A stretch of DNA of 64,000 bases from Blastococcus aurantiacus (GTDB lineage Bacteria > Actinomycetota > Actinomycetes > Mycobacteriales > Geodermatophilaceae): positions 558,001 to 622,000 of the forward strand of contig NZ_FNBT01000001.1 of NCBI RefSeq assembly GCF_900102425.1. Direction: 5' to 3'. This document shows, in pieces, positions 34,469-43,054 of this stretch; position 1 is the stretch's first letter; every line of letters starts with the position of its first letter. The notes below the pieces were generated by a model. It ran no database searches, was not told the DNA's origin, and was given only the letters and a program-made list of their open reading frames with translations. The translations under genes and the position numbers were made by a program.

Positions 34469-34951
34469 ATGTGCATCGACCGCTGGAACAGGTCGCAGGA
34501 GCTGGGGAAGGCGGTGACGGTGGCGCTCTGGGAGTGCACGCGTCTGCCGCACGGCTTCACCGAGCTGTGGTGCCAGAACCTGAACTCGCTGGGCGAGCTC
34601 GCCGGGCTGCGCTCCCGGCTGCGGGCCACGATGACCGGCAGCGCCACCGTCGAGCGGCCCGAGGAGGACCACTGGTCCGAGCGGCTGGTGCTCATCGCCG
34701 ACGAACTGGCCTCCAACGCCCTCCGCCACGGCGGCGCCCCCGTCGCGGCCGCGCTGAGCCGGGTCGACGACCAGTGGCTGATCGCGGTGAGCGACTCCTC
34801 CCCCGACGTGCCGCCCACCCCGGCGCAGGGACGCGATCCGGGCAAGGGCGGCTTCGGCCTCTACCTCGTCGCCGACCTCTCCCTGGCGCACGGCTGGACC
34901 AGCGTGGGCCGCGGCCAGAAGACCGCCTGGGCCGTCGTCGTCGCCGACTGA
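34469..34951 (+). CDS. Anti-sigma-type HATPase (RsbW-like histidine kinase-like ATPase)
   Basis: This 160-residue protein is a stand-alone GHKL ATPase of the anti-sigma kinase class. It has an N-box LIADELASNALRHGGAP, a G1 motif VSDSSPDVP, and a G2 motif GKGGFGLYLVADLS. Such proteins phosphorylate STAS antagonists or bind sigma factors. The start may be the ATG at 34469 or an in-frame GTG at 34430; neither has a strong ribosome site. It is 44 bp upstream of the aldehyde dehydrogenase gene, which has its own promoter. Confidence 0.78.
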   Translation: MCIDRWNRSQELGKAVTVALWECTRLPHGFTELWCQNLNSLGELAGLRSRLRATMTGSATVERPEEDHWSERLVLIADELASNALRHGGAPVAAALSRVDDQWLIAVSDSSPDVPPTPAQGRDPGKGGFGLYLVADLSLAHGWTSVGRGQKTAWAVVVAD

Positions 34952-34982
34952 CGGTCGTCCGGCTCCCCAGGTGACCCACCGG

Positions 34983-34988
34983 TAACCT
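34983..34988 (+). promoter_or_regulatory. -10 box of a leaderless promoter (TAACCT)
   Basis: TAACCT ends 7 nt before the ATG at 34996 and no ribosome site lies between, so the aldehyde dehydrogenase mRNA probably starts at its own initiation codon. Confidence 0.5.
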
Positions 34989-34995
34989 GCGCTCC

Positions 34996-36549
34996 ATGTC
35001 GCTCGCCGAAGAGATGGACACGGTCACCGGTGAGTCGGCCGGCAGCGTCGACCGGCACGCCACCTCGCGCACCTTCGAGTCCACCGACCCGGCCACCGGA
35101 GCGGTCGTCGGCGTCTTCCCGCTGCACGACGCCGACGCCGTCGGCTCGACGGTCGAGCAGGCCCGCGAGGCCGCCGCGAGCTGGGCCGCACTCGGCTTCG
35201 ACGGCCGCCGGCAGCGGCTGGACGCCTACCGCGGCTACCTCGCCCGCCGCCTGCACGAGCTCGCCGACCTGGTCCACCGCGAGAACGGCAAGCCGCACGC
35301 CGACGCGATCCTCGAGATCAGCCTCGCGATCGACCACCTGGCCTGGGCCTCGCACCACGCCCGCAAGGCGCTCGGCCCCCGCCGGGTGCGGGTCGGCCTG
35401 CTGGCCGCCAACCACGCCGCCTACCTGGAGTACCAGCCGCTGGGCGTGGTCGGCGTCATCGGCCCGTGGAACTACCCGGTGTTCACGCCGATGGGTTCGA
35501 TCGCCTACGCCCTGGCCGCGGGCAACGCCGTCGTCTTCAAGCCCTCGGAGTACACGCCGGCCATCGGCGCCTGGCTGGCCGCGGCCTGGCGGGCCGCCGT
35601 CCCGGACGCCGCCGACGCCTTCCAGGTCGTCACCGGGTTCGGCGACACCGGCGCCGCGCTGTGCCGCGCCGGCGTCGGCAAGATCGCCTTCACCGGCTCG
35701 GCTCCGACGGGGCGGAAGGTCATGGCCACCTGCGCCGAGACCCTGACGCCGGTGCTCATGGAGCTCGGCGGCAAGGACGCGATGATCGTCGACGACGACG
35801 CCGACGTGGTGGCCGCCGCCGATGCCGCCGTCTGGGGCGCGATGAGCAACGGCGGGCAGACCTGCATCGGGGTGGAACGCGTCTACGCGACCGCCGCCGT
35901 CTACGACCGGTTCGTCGCGGAGGTCACCGCGCAGGTGCGCTCGCTGCGCCCGGGGTCCGACGACGAGGCGACCTACGGGCCGATGACCATGCCCTCCCAG
36001 ATCGACGTCGTGCGCCGCCACGTCCAGGACGCCGCCTCCGCCGGGGCCCGCGTGATCACCGGTGGTACGGACCACGACGCTTTCCCGGGCGAGGGCTACG
36101 TCGCGCCCACCGTGCTGCTCGACGTCCCCGAGGAGTCGGCGGCGATCCGCGAGGAGACCTTCGGCCCGACGCTCACCATCACCCGGGTGCGCGACGCGGA
36201 GGAGGCGCTGCGGCTGGCCAACGACACCAGCTACGGCCTGGCCGGCTCGATCTTCTCCGGATCCAAGGCCCGGGCCCTCGACCTCGCGCGCCGGATGCGC
36301 AGCGGCATGACGTCGATCAACTCCGTGCTCACCTTCGCCTCGGTGCCGGCCCTGCCCTTCGGCGGCGTCGGCGACTCGGGCTTCGGGCGGATCCACGGCG
36401 AGGACGGGCTCAAGGAGTTCACCCGCGCCAAGGCGATCACCCGGCAGCGGTTCGCCCTGCCGACGAACGTCATGAGCTTCCACCGCCCGGCCAACACCGC
36501 CGACCAACTGGCCCGGGTCATCGGCATGGTGCACGGGCGGCACCGCTGA
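34996..36549 (+). CDS. NAD(P)+-dependent aldehyde dehydrogenase
   Basis: This 517-residue enzyme is a classical ALDH. Key features are the cofactor motif GVIGPWNYPV, Lys182 in VVFKPSEYTP, AFTGSAPTGRKVM, general base Glu256 in LMELGGKD, and nucleophile Cys290 in SNGGQTCIGVERV. It oxidises an aldehyde to the acid. The next gene, a GMC oxidoreductase, overlaps it by one base (TGATG) and would make an aldehyde from an alcohol, so together they form an alcohol-to-acid route. Succinate-semialdehyde dehydrogenase is a common label for this subgroup, but the substrate is unknown. Confidence 0.9.
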   Translation: MSLAEEMDTVTGESAGSVDRHATSRTFESTDPATGAVVGVFPLHDADAVGSTVEQAREAAASWAALGFDGRRQRLDAYRGYLARRLHELADLVHRENGKPHADAILEISLAIDHLAWASHHARKALGPRRVRVGLLAANHAAYLEYQPLGVVGVIGPWNYPVFTPMGSIAYALAAGNAVVFKPSEYTPAIGAWLAAAWRAAVPDAADAFQVVTGFGDTGAALCRAGVGKIAFTGSAPTGRKVMATCAETLTPVLMELGGKDAMIVDDDADVVAAADAAVWGAMSNGGQTCIGVERVYATAAVYDRFVAEVTAQVRSLRPGSDDEATYGPMTMPSQIDVVRRHVQDAASAGARVITGGTDHDAFPGEGYVAPTVLLDVPEESAAIREETFGPTLTITRVRDAEEALRLANDTSYGLAGSIFSGSKARALDLARRMRSGMTSINSVLTFASVPALPFGGVGDSGFGRIHGEDGLKEFTRAKAITRQRFALPTNVMSFHRPANTADQLARVIGMVHGRHR

Positions 36550-38168
36550 TGGGCGGCCCCTCCCCGGAGGAGTACGACGTCGTCGTCGTCGGCGCCGGCT
36601 CGGCCGGGTGCGCACTGGCGGGCCGGCTGAGCGAGGACCCGTCGCTGCGGGTGCTGCTGCTCGAGGCCGGCGGGTCGGACAAGGTGCTCGAGGTCCAGAT
36701 CCCAGCCGCCCTCTACAAGGTGTGGCGCACCCGGCGGGACTGGAACTACACGACCGAGGAGCAGCCCGGCCTCGACGGCCGGAAGCTGTTCTGGCCGCGC
36801 GGCAAGGTGCTCGGCGGATCGTCGTCGATCAACGCGATGATCTACATCCGCGGTGCGGCCGCCGACTACGACGAGTGGGCGTCGCTGACCGGGGACGCCT
36901 CCTGGTCCTACGAGCACGTGCTGCCGCTCTTCCGGCGCATGGAGGACAACGCCCGCGGCGCCGACCGGTGGCACGGGGTGGGCGGTCCGCTGCGGGTGGA
37001 GGACCTCCGCTCCCCGCACGAGTGGACCAGGGCCGTCGTGGAGTCCGCGGTGGCGGCCGGCTACCCGCGCAACGACGACTTCAACGGCGCCACCCAGGAG
37101 GGCGCCGGGCTGTACCAGGTCACCCAGAAGCGCGGGCGCCGCTGGTCGTCGGCCGACGCCTACCTGCACCCCGCGATGAACCGGCCCAACCTCACCGTCC
37201 GCACCGGCGCCCTGACCACCCGGGTGCTGGTCGAGAGCGGCCGGGTGACCGGGGTCGAGTACCGGTGGAACGGCTCGCTGCACACCGCCCGGGCGGACGC
37301 CGAGGTGGTGCTCTCCGGCGGTGCGGTGAACACCCCGCAGCTGCTCATGCTGTCGGGCATCGGTCCGGCCGACCACCTGCGCGAGGTCGGCGTCGACGTC
37401 GTCCACGACCTGCCCGGAGTGGGCGGCGGGCTGCAGGACCACCCGCTGGTGCCGGTGGTCTGGAACACGCGGTCGGGCCGGTCGCTGTCCCGGGCGGAGA
37501 ACCCGACCGGGTACGCACGGTGGTTCGGTGCCCGTCGCGGCCCGCTGACGTCGAACCTGGCCGAGGCGGGGCTCTTCACCCGCTCCCGACCGGACCTCGC
37601 CGAGCCCGACCTGCAGTTCCACTTCCTCCCGGTGAAGTTCTGGAAGCAGGCCGAGGTCGACCCCGACGTCGATGCGTTCACCTCGGCGATCGTGCTGGTG
37701 GACGTGCACTCGCGCGGGTCGGTGCGGCTGCGCTCGGCGGACCCGACGTGGGCGCCCTCCATCGATGCCGGCTACCTCACCGACGAGCGCGACCTCGACG
37801 CGCTGGTGTGCGGCGTGGAGAAGGCCCGCGAGATCGCCTCGGTCGGCCCGCTGGCGACGTACCTGGCCGACGAGTGGTCACCGGGGGCTGCGGTCACCGG
37901 CCGCGACGCGCTGCGCGCCAAGGTCCGGGAGACCCTCGAGTCGCTGTACCACCCGGTGTCCTCCTGCCGGATGGGCACCGACGACCTCGCGGTGGTCGAC
38001 TCCACGCTGCGGGTGCACGGCATCGAGGGGCTGCGGGTGGCCGACGCCTCGGTGATGCCGACGCTGGTCCGCGGGAACACGAACGCGCCGACGATCATGA
38101 TCGCCGAGCGGGCGGCCGACCTGATCCGCGGGCGCACCGTCGACCCGGCCCTCGCCGCCGCCCGCTGA
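36549..38168 (+). CDS. GMC family FAD oxidoreductase (choline dehydrogenase-like)
   Basis: This 539-residue flavoprotein carries the FAD Rossmann motif VVVVGAGSAGCALAGRL near residue 10, the GMC signatures PRGKVLGGSSSINAMIYIRG and GAVNTPQLLMLSGIGP, and the active-site His468 (YHPVSSCRMG) with an Asn near 510 (GNTNAPTIM). It oxidises a primary alcohol; BetA-like choline dehydrogenase and alkanol dehydrogenases are the closest types. Its ATG overlaps the stop of the aldehyde dehydrogenase. The 3' end is followed by three 23-bp palindromic repeats. Confidence 0.9.
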   Translation: MGGPSPEEYDVVVVGAGSAGCALAGRLSEDPSLRVLLLEAGGSDKVLEVQIPAALYKVWRTRRDWNYTTEEQPGLDGRKLFWPRGKVLGGSSSINAMIYIRGAAADYDEWASLTGDASWSYEHVLPLFRRMEDNARGADRWHGVGGPLRVEDLRSPHEWTRAVVESAVAAGYPRNDDFNGATQEGAGLYQVTQKRGRRWSSADAYLHPAMNRPNLTVRTGALTTRVLVESGRVTGVEYRWNGSLHTARADAEVVLSGGAVNTPQLLMLSGIGPADHLREVGVDVVHDLPGVGGGLQDHPLVPVVWNTRSGRSLSRAENPTGYARWFGARRGPLTSNLAEAGLFTRSRPDLAEPDLQFHFLPVKFWKQAEVDPDVDAFTSAIVLVDVHSRGSVRLRSADPTWAPSIDAGYLTDERDLDALVCGVEKAREIASVGPLATYLADEWSPGAAVTGRDALRAKVRETLESLYHPVSSCRMGTDDLAVVDSTLRVHGIEGLRVADASVMPTLVRGNTNAPTIMIAERAADLIRGRTVDPALAAAR

Positions 38169-38184
38169 CGCCGTCCCCACCCCC

Positions 38185-38253
38185 CGCTTGTCCGCGGAAA
38201 GGCAGCCCGCTTTTCCGCGGAAGAGCAGCCCGCTTTTCCGCGGAGAAGCGGGG
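38185..38253. repeat. Three tandem 23-bp palindromic intergenic repeats
   Basis: Units at 38185-38207, 38208-38230 and 38231-38253 follow the pattern CGCTTTTCCGCGGAAGAGCAGCC with few changes. Each contains a near-palindromic core around CCGCGG. They fill the gap between two convergent genes and may act as terminators. The same unit recurs at 39678-39721. Confidence 0.8.
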
Positions 38254-38260
38254 TCCTTCC

Positions 38261-38806
38261 TCAGGGGCGGCGGCCGAGACGGGCGAGCAGGCGGGTGGCG
38301 CGGTCGGCGTCGGCCGGCGGCTCGACGCCGTCCCGGCAGATGCCCTCCATGTACAGCGCCTGGCCGAAGCCCTCGATGCCGCGCTCGATGCGGTCGAGCT
38401 CCTCGTCGGTGAGCGTGCTGGGCAGGCCGGCCGCGCTGGCGACGTCCCAGCGGTGCACGACCATGTCCCACACGTAGAACTGGTCGAAGGTCCCACCGAC
38501 GGTGCTCGGCCCGAAGAAGCTTTCGTAGGGCGTGGCGACGACGTCGTCCGCGAGCGCTTCCTGGACGCGCTTCGCGTGGTCCCGCCAGGCGGCGGCCGGC
38601 TCCGCGGCGACGTCGGGCGCCGCGCCCAGGTCGACGCCGCGCTGACCCAGGAAGTCCCGCTGCGTCTCGACCAGGTGCGCCACGACGTCGGCGGCGGTCC
38701 AGCCCTCGCACGGTGACGGCGCGCTCCACGCCCCGGGGGGGAGGGTGTCGAGGACGGCGGTCAGCGGGGTGGCGGCGGCTTCGTACGCGGTGGCGGTGGC
38801 GTTCAT
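38261..38806 (-). CDS. TIGR03086 family metal-binding protein (DinB/MDMPI fold)
   Basis: This 181-residue protein has the TIGR03086/mycothiol-maleylpyruvate-isomerase-like fold: PSPCEGWTAADVVAHLVETQRDFLG near residue 35, and FYVWDMVVHRWDVASAAG, which carry the His residues that bind a divalent metal. The family includes mycothiol-dependent enzymes and uncharacterised proteins. It is divergent from the AraC-type regulator by 37 bp, which may control it. The ATG at 38806 precedes the first conserved helix. Confidence 0.82.
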   Translation of the reverse strand: MNATATAYEAAATPLTAVLDTLPPGAWSAPSPCEGWTAADVVAHLVETQRDFLGQRGVDLGAAPDVAAEPAAAWRDHAKRVQEALADDVVATPYESFFGPSTVGGTFDQFYVWDMVVHRWDVASAAGLPSTLTDEELDRIERGIEGFGQALYMEGICRDGVEPPADADRATRLLARLGRRP

Positions 38807-38843
38807 GCCGCGAGCGTGACCCGGTGCGGCACCCTGGGTCTTG

Positions 38844-39671
38844 ATGAAATCCGACAGCACGCGCCTGGACGCCATCGCGCGCGGCCACCTGAAGGACCCG
38901 CGCGACGCCTCGCACCGGATGTACCGGTACGAGGCGCCCGGCGACTTCGCCGGGCTGGTGCGGTGGTTCTGGATCCCGGTGTGGTCGGTGCCGCCGGGGC
39001 AGGAGGCGCCGCAGAAGGTCCTGCAGTACCCGAACTCGCTGGTCGTCGTCGCGCAGGACTACGCCCGCTTCTACGGCGTCACCGCGGGGCTGTCGACGAC
39101 GACGCTCACCGGCGACGGCTGGGCGGTCGGCGTCGCCTGCGCACCCGCGGCCGGGTACCTCCTGGCCGGCTCCCCCATGGCCGGCTACACCGACCGCGCC
39201 GTCGACGTCGCCGAGGTCCTGGGGGACGCCGGGCGCGTGCTCACCGACCGGGTGCGGACGGCGATGTCCGGCGACCCGCACTCACCGGACGCGCACGCCG
39301 AGGCGATCGCCGCGTTCGCCGACACGCTGCGCCCCTACCTTCCGGTCGACCAGGAGGGCGAGCTGGTCAACCGGCTGGTCGAGTTCGTCGAGTCCCGGAG
39401 CGACGTCCTCCGCGTGGCACAGGTGTGCGAGGAGTTCGGGCTCTCCGAACGGGCCCTGCAGCGGCTGGTGCACCGGCGCATCGGGCTGACCCCGAAGTGG
39501 CTGATCCAGCGCCGTCGTCTCCAGGAGGCGGCCGAGCGGCTGCGCACCTCGGACACCTCGCTGGCCGACGTCGCCGCCGCCCTCGGGTACGCCGACCAGC
39601 CCCACTTCAGCCGGGACTTCTCCTCCGTCACCGGCATGACCCCCCGCGAGTTCGCCACCCTGTACGGCTAA
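38844..39671 (+). CDS. AraC-family transcriptional regulator
   Basis: This 275-residue protein has a variable sensor domain (1-170) with the DUF6597-like segment LVRWFWIPVW and a C-terminal AraC HTH pair: LRVAQVCEEFGLSERALQRLVHRRIGLTPKWLIQRRRLQEA and TSLADVAAALGYADQPHFSRDFSSVTGMTPREF. It probably activates or represses the divergent TIGR03086 gene; the overlap of promoters in the 37-bp gap suggests so. The ATG at 38844 is used; a TTG three bases earlier is also in frame. Palindromic repeats follow its stop. Confidence 0.85.
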   Translation: MKSDSTRLDAIARGHLKDPRDASHRMYRYEAPGDFAGLVRWFWIPVWSVPPGQEAPQKVLQYPNSLVVVAQDYARFYGVTAGLSTTTLTGDGWAVGVACAPAAGYLLAGSPMAGYTDRAVDVAEVLGDAGRVLTDRVRTAMSGDPHSPDAHAEAIAAFADTLRPYLPVDQEGELVNRLVEFVESRSDVLRVAQVCEEFGLSERALQRLVHRRIGLTPKWLIQRRRLQEAAERLRTSDTSLADVAAALGYADQPHFSRDFSSVTGMTPREFATLYG

Positions 39672-39677
39672 CCGCCC

Positions 39678-39721
39678 CGCTTCCCCGCGGAAGAGCAGCC
39701 TGCTTCTCCGCGGAAAAGCGG
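39678..39721. repeat. Two 23-bp palindromic intergenic repeats, same family as 38185
   Basis: Units 39678-39700 and 39701-39721 match the repeat at 38185-38253, with the shared AAGAGCAGCC junction and a central CCGCGG. They again lie between convergent genes (AraC regulator and MFS transporter). Confidence 0.8.
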
Positions 39722-39725
39722 ACGC

Positions 39726-41054
39726 TCAGCCGTGGGCCTGGGCGGCCGCGGCCTCCTGCGGGTCGGGAGGCAGCGCCGTCGGCTCGGCCGGCGGGAGGTT
39801 CCGGCGGATGGAGACGGACATGATCGCCGCGGCCATGCACAGCGCCCCGGCGAGGAACCAGGCCAGGTCGTAGGAGCCGGTGACGTCGCGGATCACTCCC
39901 CCGCCGAACGCCGCCACCGCCGAGCCCAGCTGGTGGGAGGCGAACACCCAGCCGAACACCACGGGCGCGCGGGCGCCGAAGTGCTCGCGGCACAGCGCCA
40001 GGGTGGGCGGCACGGTGGCCACCCAGTCCAGGCCGTAGAAGACGATGAACACGACCATGCTCAGCTGCGGCTCGGGGCCGAACAGCGGCGGCAGCAGGAA
40101 CAGCGAGAACCCGCGCAGGCCGTAGTAGCCGAGCAGCAGCAGCCGCGGGTCGACCCGGTCGGTGAGCCAGCCGGAGAAGATCGTGCCGACGATGTCGAAG
40201 ATGCCGACGACGGCGAGCAGCGAGGCGGCCGTGGTCACCGGCATGCCGTGGTCGTGGGCGGCCGGGATGAAGTGCGGCTGCACCAGCCCGTTGGTCGACA
40301 TGCCGCAGATGAAGAAGCCGCCGGCCAGGAGCCAGAACGGCCGCGCGCGGGCGGCCAGGGCCAGCCCCTGCAGCGCGGCACGCCCCGCACCCACCCGCAC
40401 CGGGTCGAGGTCGTCGGCCGCGGTTCCGCCGTAGGGGACGACGCCGAGGTCGCGCGGCCGGTCGCGGAGCAGCCACGCCACCAGCGGGATGACGGCGAGG
40501 GCGGCGGCCGTCGTGCCCAGCGAGGCGGCGCGCCAGCCGTGCTCGGAGTCGATCCAGGCCACCAGCGGCAGGAACACCAGCTGACCGGCCGCGCCGCCGG
40601 CGGTGAGGATGCCCGAGACGAGGCCGCGCCGGGCCACGAACCAGCGGTTGGTCACCGTCGCGACCAGCGACAGCGCCATCGCCCCGGCGCCCAGGCCGAC
40701 CAGCACGCCCCACAGCAGCACCAGCTGCCAGCTCGCCGTCATGAACACGGTCAGCCCGCTGCCGGCGGCGACCACGAGCAGCGCGCACATGACGACGCGA
40801 CGGATGCCGAACCGCTCCATCAGCGCCGCCGCGAACGGTGCGGTGAGGCCGTAGAGCGCCATGTTGATGGCGACCGCGGCGGAGATCGTGGAGACCGACC
40901 AGCCGAACTCCTCCCGCAGCGGGTCGATGAGCACCCCGGGCACGGCGCGGAACGCCGCCGCGCCCACCAGCGCCAGGAAGGTCACCGCGGCCACCCACCA
41001 GGCGGGGTGGATGCGGGTGCGCGGCGGGGCGGGGACGGTCACGGCGCAGAGCAT
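39726..41054 (-). CDS. MFS transporter (oxalate/formate antiporter-like, MCT-type)
   Basis: This 442-residue protein has 12 membrane helices in two halves. It contains the family features FGWSVSTISAAVAINMALYGLTAPFAAALMERFGIRRVV, a central hydrophilic loop, and GSAVAAFGGGVIRDVTGSYDLAWFLAGALCM near the C-terminus. This places it among MCT/OFA-like major facilitators that move carboxylates. The substrate is not known. The ATG at 41054 is chosen as the start next to the first helix. Confidence 0.85.
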   Translation of the reverse strand: MLCAVTVPAPPRTRIHPAWWVAAVTFLALVGAAAFRAVPGVLIDPLREEFGWSVSTISAAVAINMALYGLTAPFAAALMERFGIRRVVMCALLVVAAGSGLTVFMTASWQLVLLWGVLVGLGAGAMALSLVATVTNRWFVARRGLVSGILTAGGAAGQLVFLPLVAWIDSEHGWRAASLGTTAAALAVIPLVAWLLRDRPRDLGVVPYGGTAADDLDPVRVGAGRAALQGLALAARARPFWLLAGGFFICGMSTNGLVQPHFIPAAHDHGMPVTTAASLLAVVGIFDIVGTIFSGWLTDRVDPRLLLLGYYGLRGFSLFLLPPLFGPEPQLSMVVFIVFYGLDWVATVPPTLALCREHFGARAPVVFGWVFASHQLGSAVAAFGGGVIRDVTGSYDLAWFLAGALCMAAAIMSVSIRRNLPPAEPTALPPDPQEAAAAQAHG

Positions 41055-41402
41055 GGTGGACGCCCTCGCGGTCGGACCAGTGGCCGGACAGCCACCCTGT
41101 GCAGAGATCCGGCCATGACCGGTGCAGCAGCGGGTTGCGGCCCGGTGACTCACCCGATGTGACCGGCGACTCCCCCGCGGTGGGACCACCCGGGGGTGAT
41201 CTCTGGTTGAGTACTACGTACCGGCGCCGCCCTCGCTCAACCTGAGCGGCAGGAATCGACGTCGGGCTGAGGCTGCGCCACCTTGGTGCGCCCGGCTGAC
41301 CGACGTCTCGCCGACGATGCGAGCCCGCCCTGCCCTCGTGCAGTCGTGCCGGTGCTCGCGCTCGCGAGGTGGAGTGCAGCCACCGAGCGTCGAAGGACTC
41401 CA
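41055..41402. promoter_or_regulatory. 348-bp divergent regulatory region with helicase leader
   Basis: I see no gene in this gap. It must hold promoters for the MFS gene (minus) and the DEAD-box helicase (plus). An imperfect GC hairpin lies at 41172-41196. A small perfect stem (CGCTCA/TGAGCG) lies at 41234-41248, and an AT-richer GAGTACTACGTAC at 41209-41221 could be a promoter element. The helicase mRNA would carry a leader of up to 180 nt. Such long 5' regions are common for cold-induced helicases, but no Rfam element can be named from sequence. Confidence 0.4.
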
Positions 41403-43013
41403 TTGACCTCCCCCACCAGCCACACCCCCTCCTCGTCCGCTGAAGGCGCCCGGCGCCGTCGCGGCGGACGCGGCCGCGGCCCCCGCCCGGCCGGCGAGCA
41501 GCAGGGACAGCACACCTCGCAGGACCGCCCGGCGCCCGCCGCGCCCGCGCCGGTCGTCGTCCCCGTCGGGGCGGACGCCACCGTCCTGCCCACCGACACC
41601 ACCTTCGAGGCCCTCGGCGTCCCCGCGCCGCTGGTCGAGGTGCTCACCGGCAGCGGCATCACCGCGCCCTTCCCGATCCAGGTCGCCACGCTGCCCGACA
41701 GCCTCGGCGGCCGGGACGTGCTCGGCCGCGGCCGCACGGGCTCGGGCAAGACCCTCGCCTTCTCGATCCCGCTGGTCGCCCGCCTGGCCGCCTCGGACAG
41801 CAAGCGGCTGCCCAAGCGCCCGCGCTCGCTGATCCTCGTGCCGACCCGTGAGCTGGCCAACCAGGTCGCCGCCGTGGTGGACCCGATGGCCCGCGCGCTG
41901 GGCATGCGCACCACCACGATCTTCGGTGGCGTCGGCCAGAACCCGCAGGTGCAGGCGCTGGCCCAGGGTGTCGACGTCGTCATCGCCTGCCCCGGCCGGC
42001 TCGAGGACCTCATCGGCCAGGGTCACTGCGACCTCGGCGCGATCGAGGTCACCATCCTCGACGAGGCCGACCACATGGCCGACCTGGGCTTCCTGCCCGG
42101 CGTCAAGCGGATCATGGACCGCACCCCGAAGGTCGGTCAGCGGATGCTCTTCTCCGCCACGCTGGACAACGGCGTCGACATCCTGGTCAAGCGCTACCTG
42201 AGCAACCCGGTGACCCACTCGGTCGACCCCGCCGTCGCCCCGGTGAGCACGATGACCCACCACGTCTTCCACGTGCAGACGGCCGACAAGGGCGAGGTCG
42301 TGCGCCAGCTCGCCTCGGGCCTGGGTCGCAGCGTGCTGTTCACCCGCACCAAGCACCAGGCGAAGAAGCTTGCCAAGCAGCTCACCGCCCAGGGCATCCC
42401 CGCGGTCGACCTGCACGGCAACCTCAGCCAGAACGCCCGCGAGCGCAACCTCGAGGCGTTCAGCAACGGCTCGACCCGGGTGCTGTGCGCGACCGACATC
42501 GCCGCTCGCGGCATCCACGTCGACGACGTCGCGCTGGTCGTGCACGTCGACCCGCCGACCGAGCACAAGGCGTACCTGCACCGCTCCGGCCGCACGGCCC
42601 GCGCAGGTGCCGGTGGCATCGTCGTCACCATCACCACCCCCGACATGGTCGGCGAGGTGCGCACGCTCACCCGCCAGGCCGGCATCAACCCGCTGGTCAG
42701 CCAGGTGAAGCCCGGTGCGCCGCTGCTCGAGGAGCTCACCGGTCCGCCGGCGCCCTTCGTGGAGCCCGCACCCGTGGTGGAGCAGCAGCCCCAGGGCTCC
42801 GGTGGCGGACGTCGTCGTGGTGCCGGCTCCGGCGGCCGCGGGACCTCCGCGGCCAAGCCGGCCGCGTCCGGTGGCGGTCGCGGTGGCTCGGGTGGTTCCG
42901 GGGGCGCCGGTCGCGCGTCGGGCCCGGCCCGCACCCGCGCCGAGCTCGCGGCCCGCGCCGGTTCGTCGTCGGCCGCGTCCTTCAGCTCGCGCTCGCGTCG
43001 CGGCGCTCGCTGA
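41403..43013 (+). CDS. DEAD-box RNA helicase with Gly/Arg-rich tail
   Basis: This 536-residue helicase has a disordered basic N-terminus (RRRRGGRGRGPRPAG), a Q-motif (FEALGVPAPLVEVL...PFPIQ), motif I GRTGSGKT, motif Ia PTRELANQ, motif II DEAD (ILDEADHMADLGF), motif III SAT, and motifs IV-VI ending HRSGRTARAG. The tail (about 460-536) is rich in Gly, Arg and Ser and likely binds RNA. It unwinds RNA duplexes in ribosome assembly or mRNA decay. The TTG start follows GAAGGA by 7 nt; upstream in-frame codons give an unlikely N-terminus. Confidence 0.9.
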   Translation: MTSPTSHTPSSSAEGARRRRGGRGRGPRPAGEQQGQHTSQDRPAPAAPAPVVVPVGADATVLPTDTTFEALGVPAPLVEVLTGSGITAPFPIQVATLPDSLGGRDVLGRGRTGSGKTLAFSIPLVARLAASDSKRLPKRPRSLILVPTRELANQVAAVVDPMARALGMRTTTIFGGVGQNPQVQALAQGVDVVIACPGRLEDLIGQGHCDLGAIEVTILDEADHMADLGFLPGVKRIMDRTPKVGQRMLFSATLDNGVDILVKRYLSNPVTHSVDPAVAPVSTMTHHVFHVQTADKGEVVRQLASGLGRSVLFTRTKHQAKKLAKQLTAQGIPAVDLHGNLSQNARERNLEAFSNGSTRVLCATDIAARGIHVDDVALVVHVDPPTEHKAYLHRSGRTARAGAGGIVVTITTPDMVGEVRTLTRQAGINPLVSQVKPGAPLLEELTGPPAPFVEPAPVVEQQPQGSGGGRRRGAGSGGRGTSAAKPAASGGGRGGSGGSGGAGRASGPARTRAELAARAGSSSAASFSSRSRRGAR

Positions 43014-43054
43014 CCCGTTGGATTGACCGGACGGGTGATGGGCACTGGCTCCCC

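Noticed and set aside
31406..34951. A defence island built from the two GHKL ATPases
   Set aside because: The second is an anti-sigma type ATPase and no nuclease, transferase or other defence gene lies nearby.
34861..36615. Minus-strand open frame of 584 codons over the aldehyde dehydrogenase
   Set aside because: No domain; the plus strand carries the full ALDH motif set.
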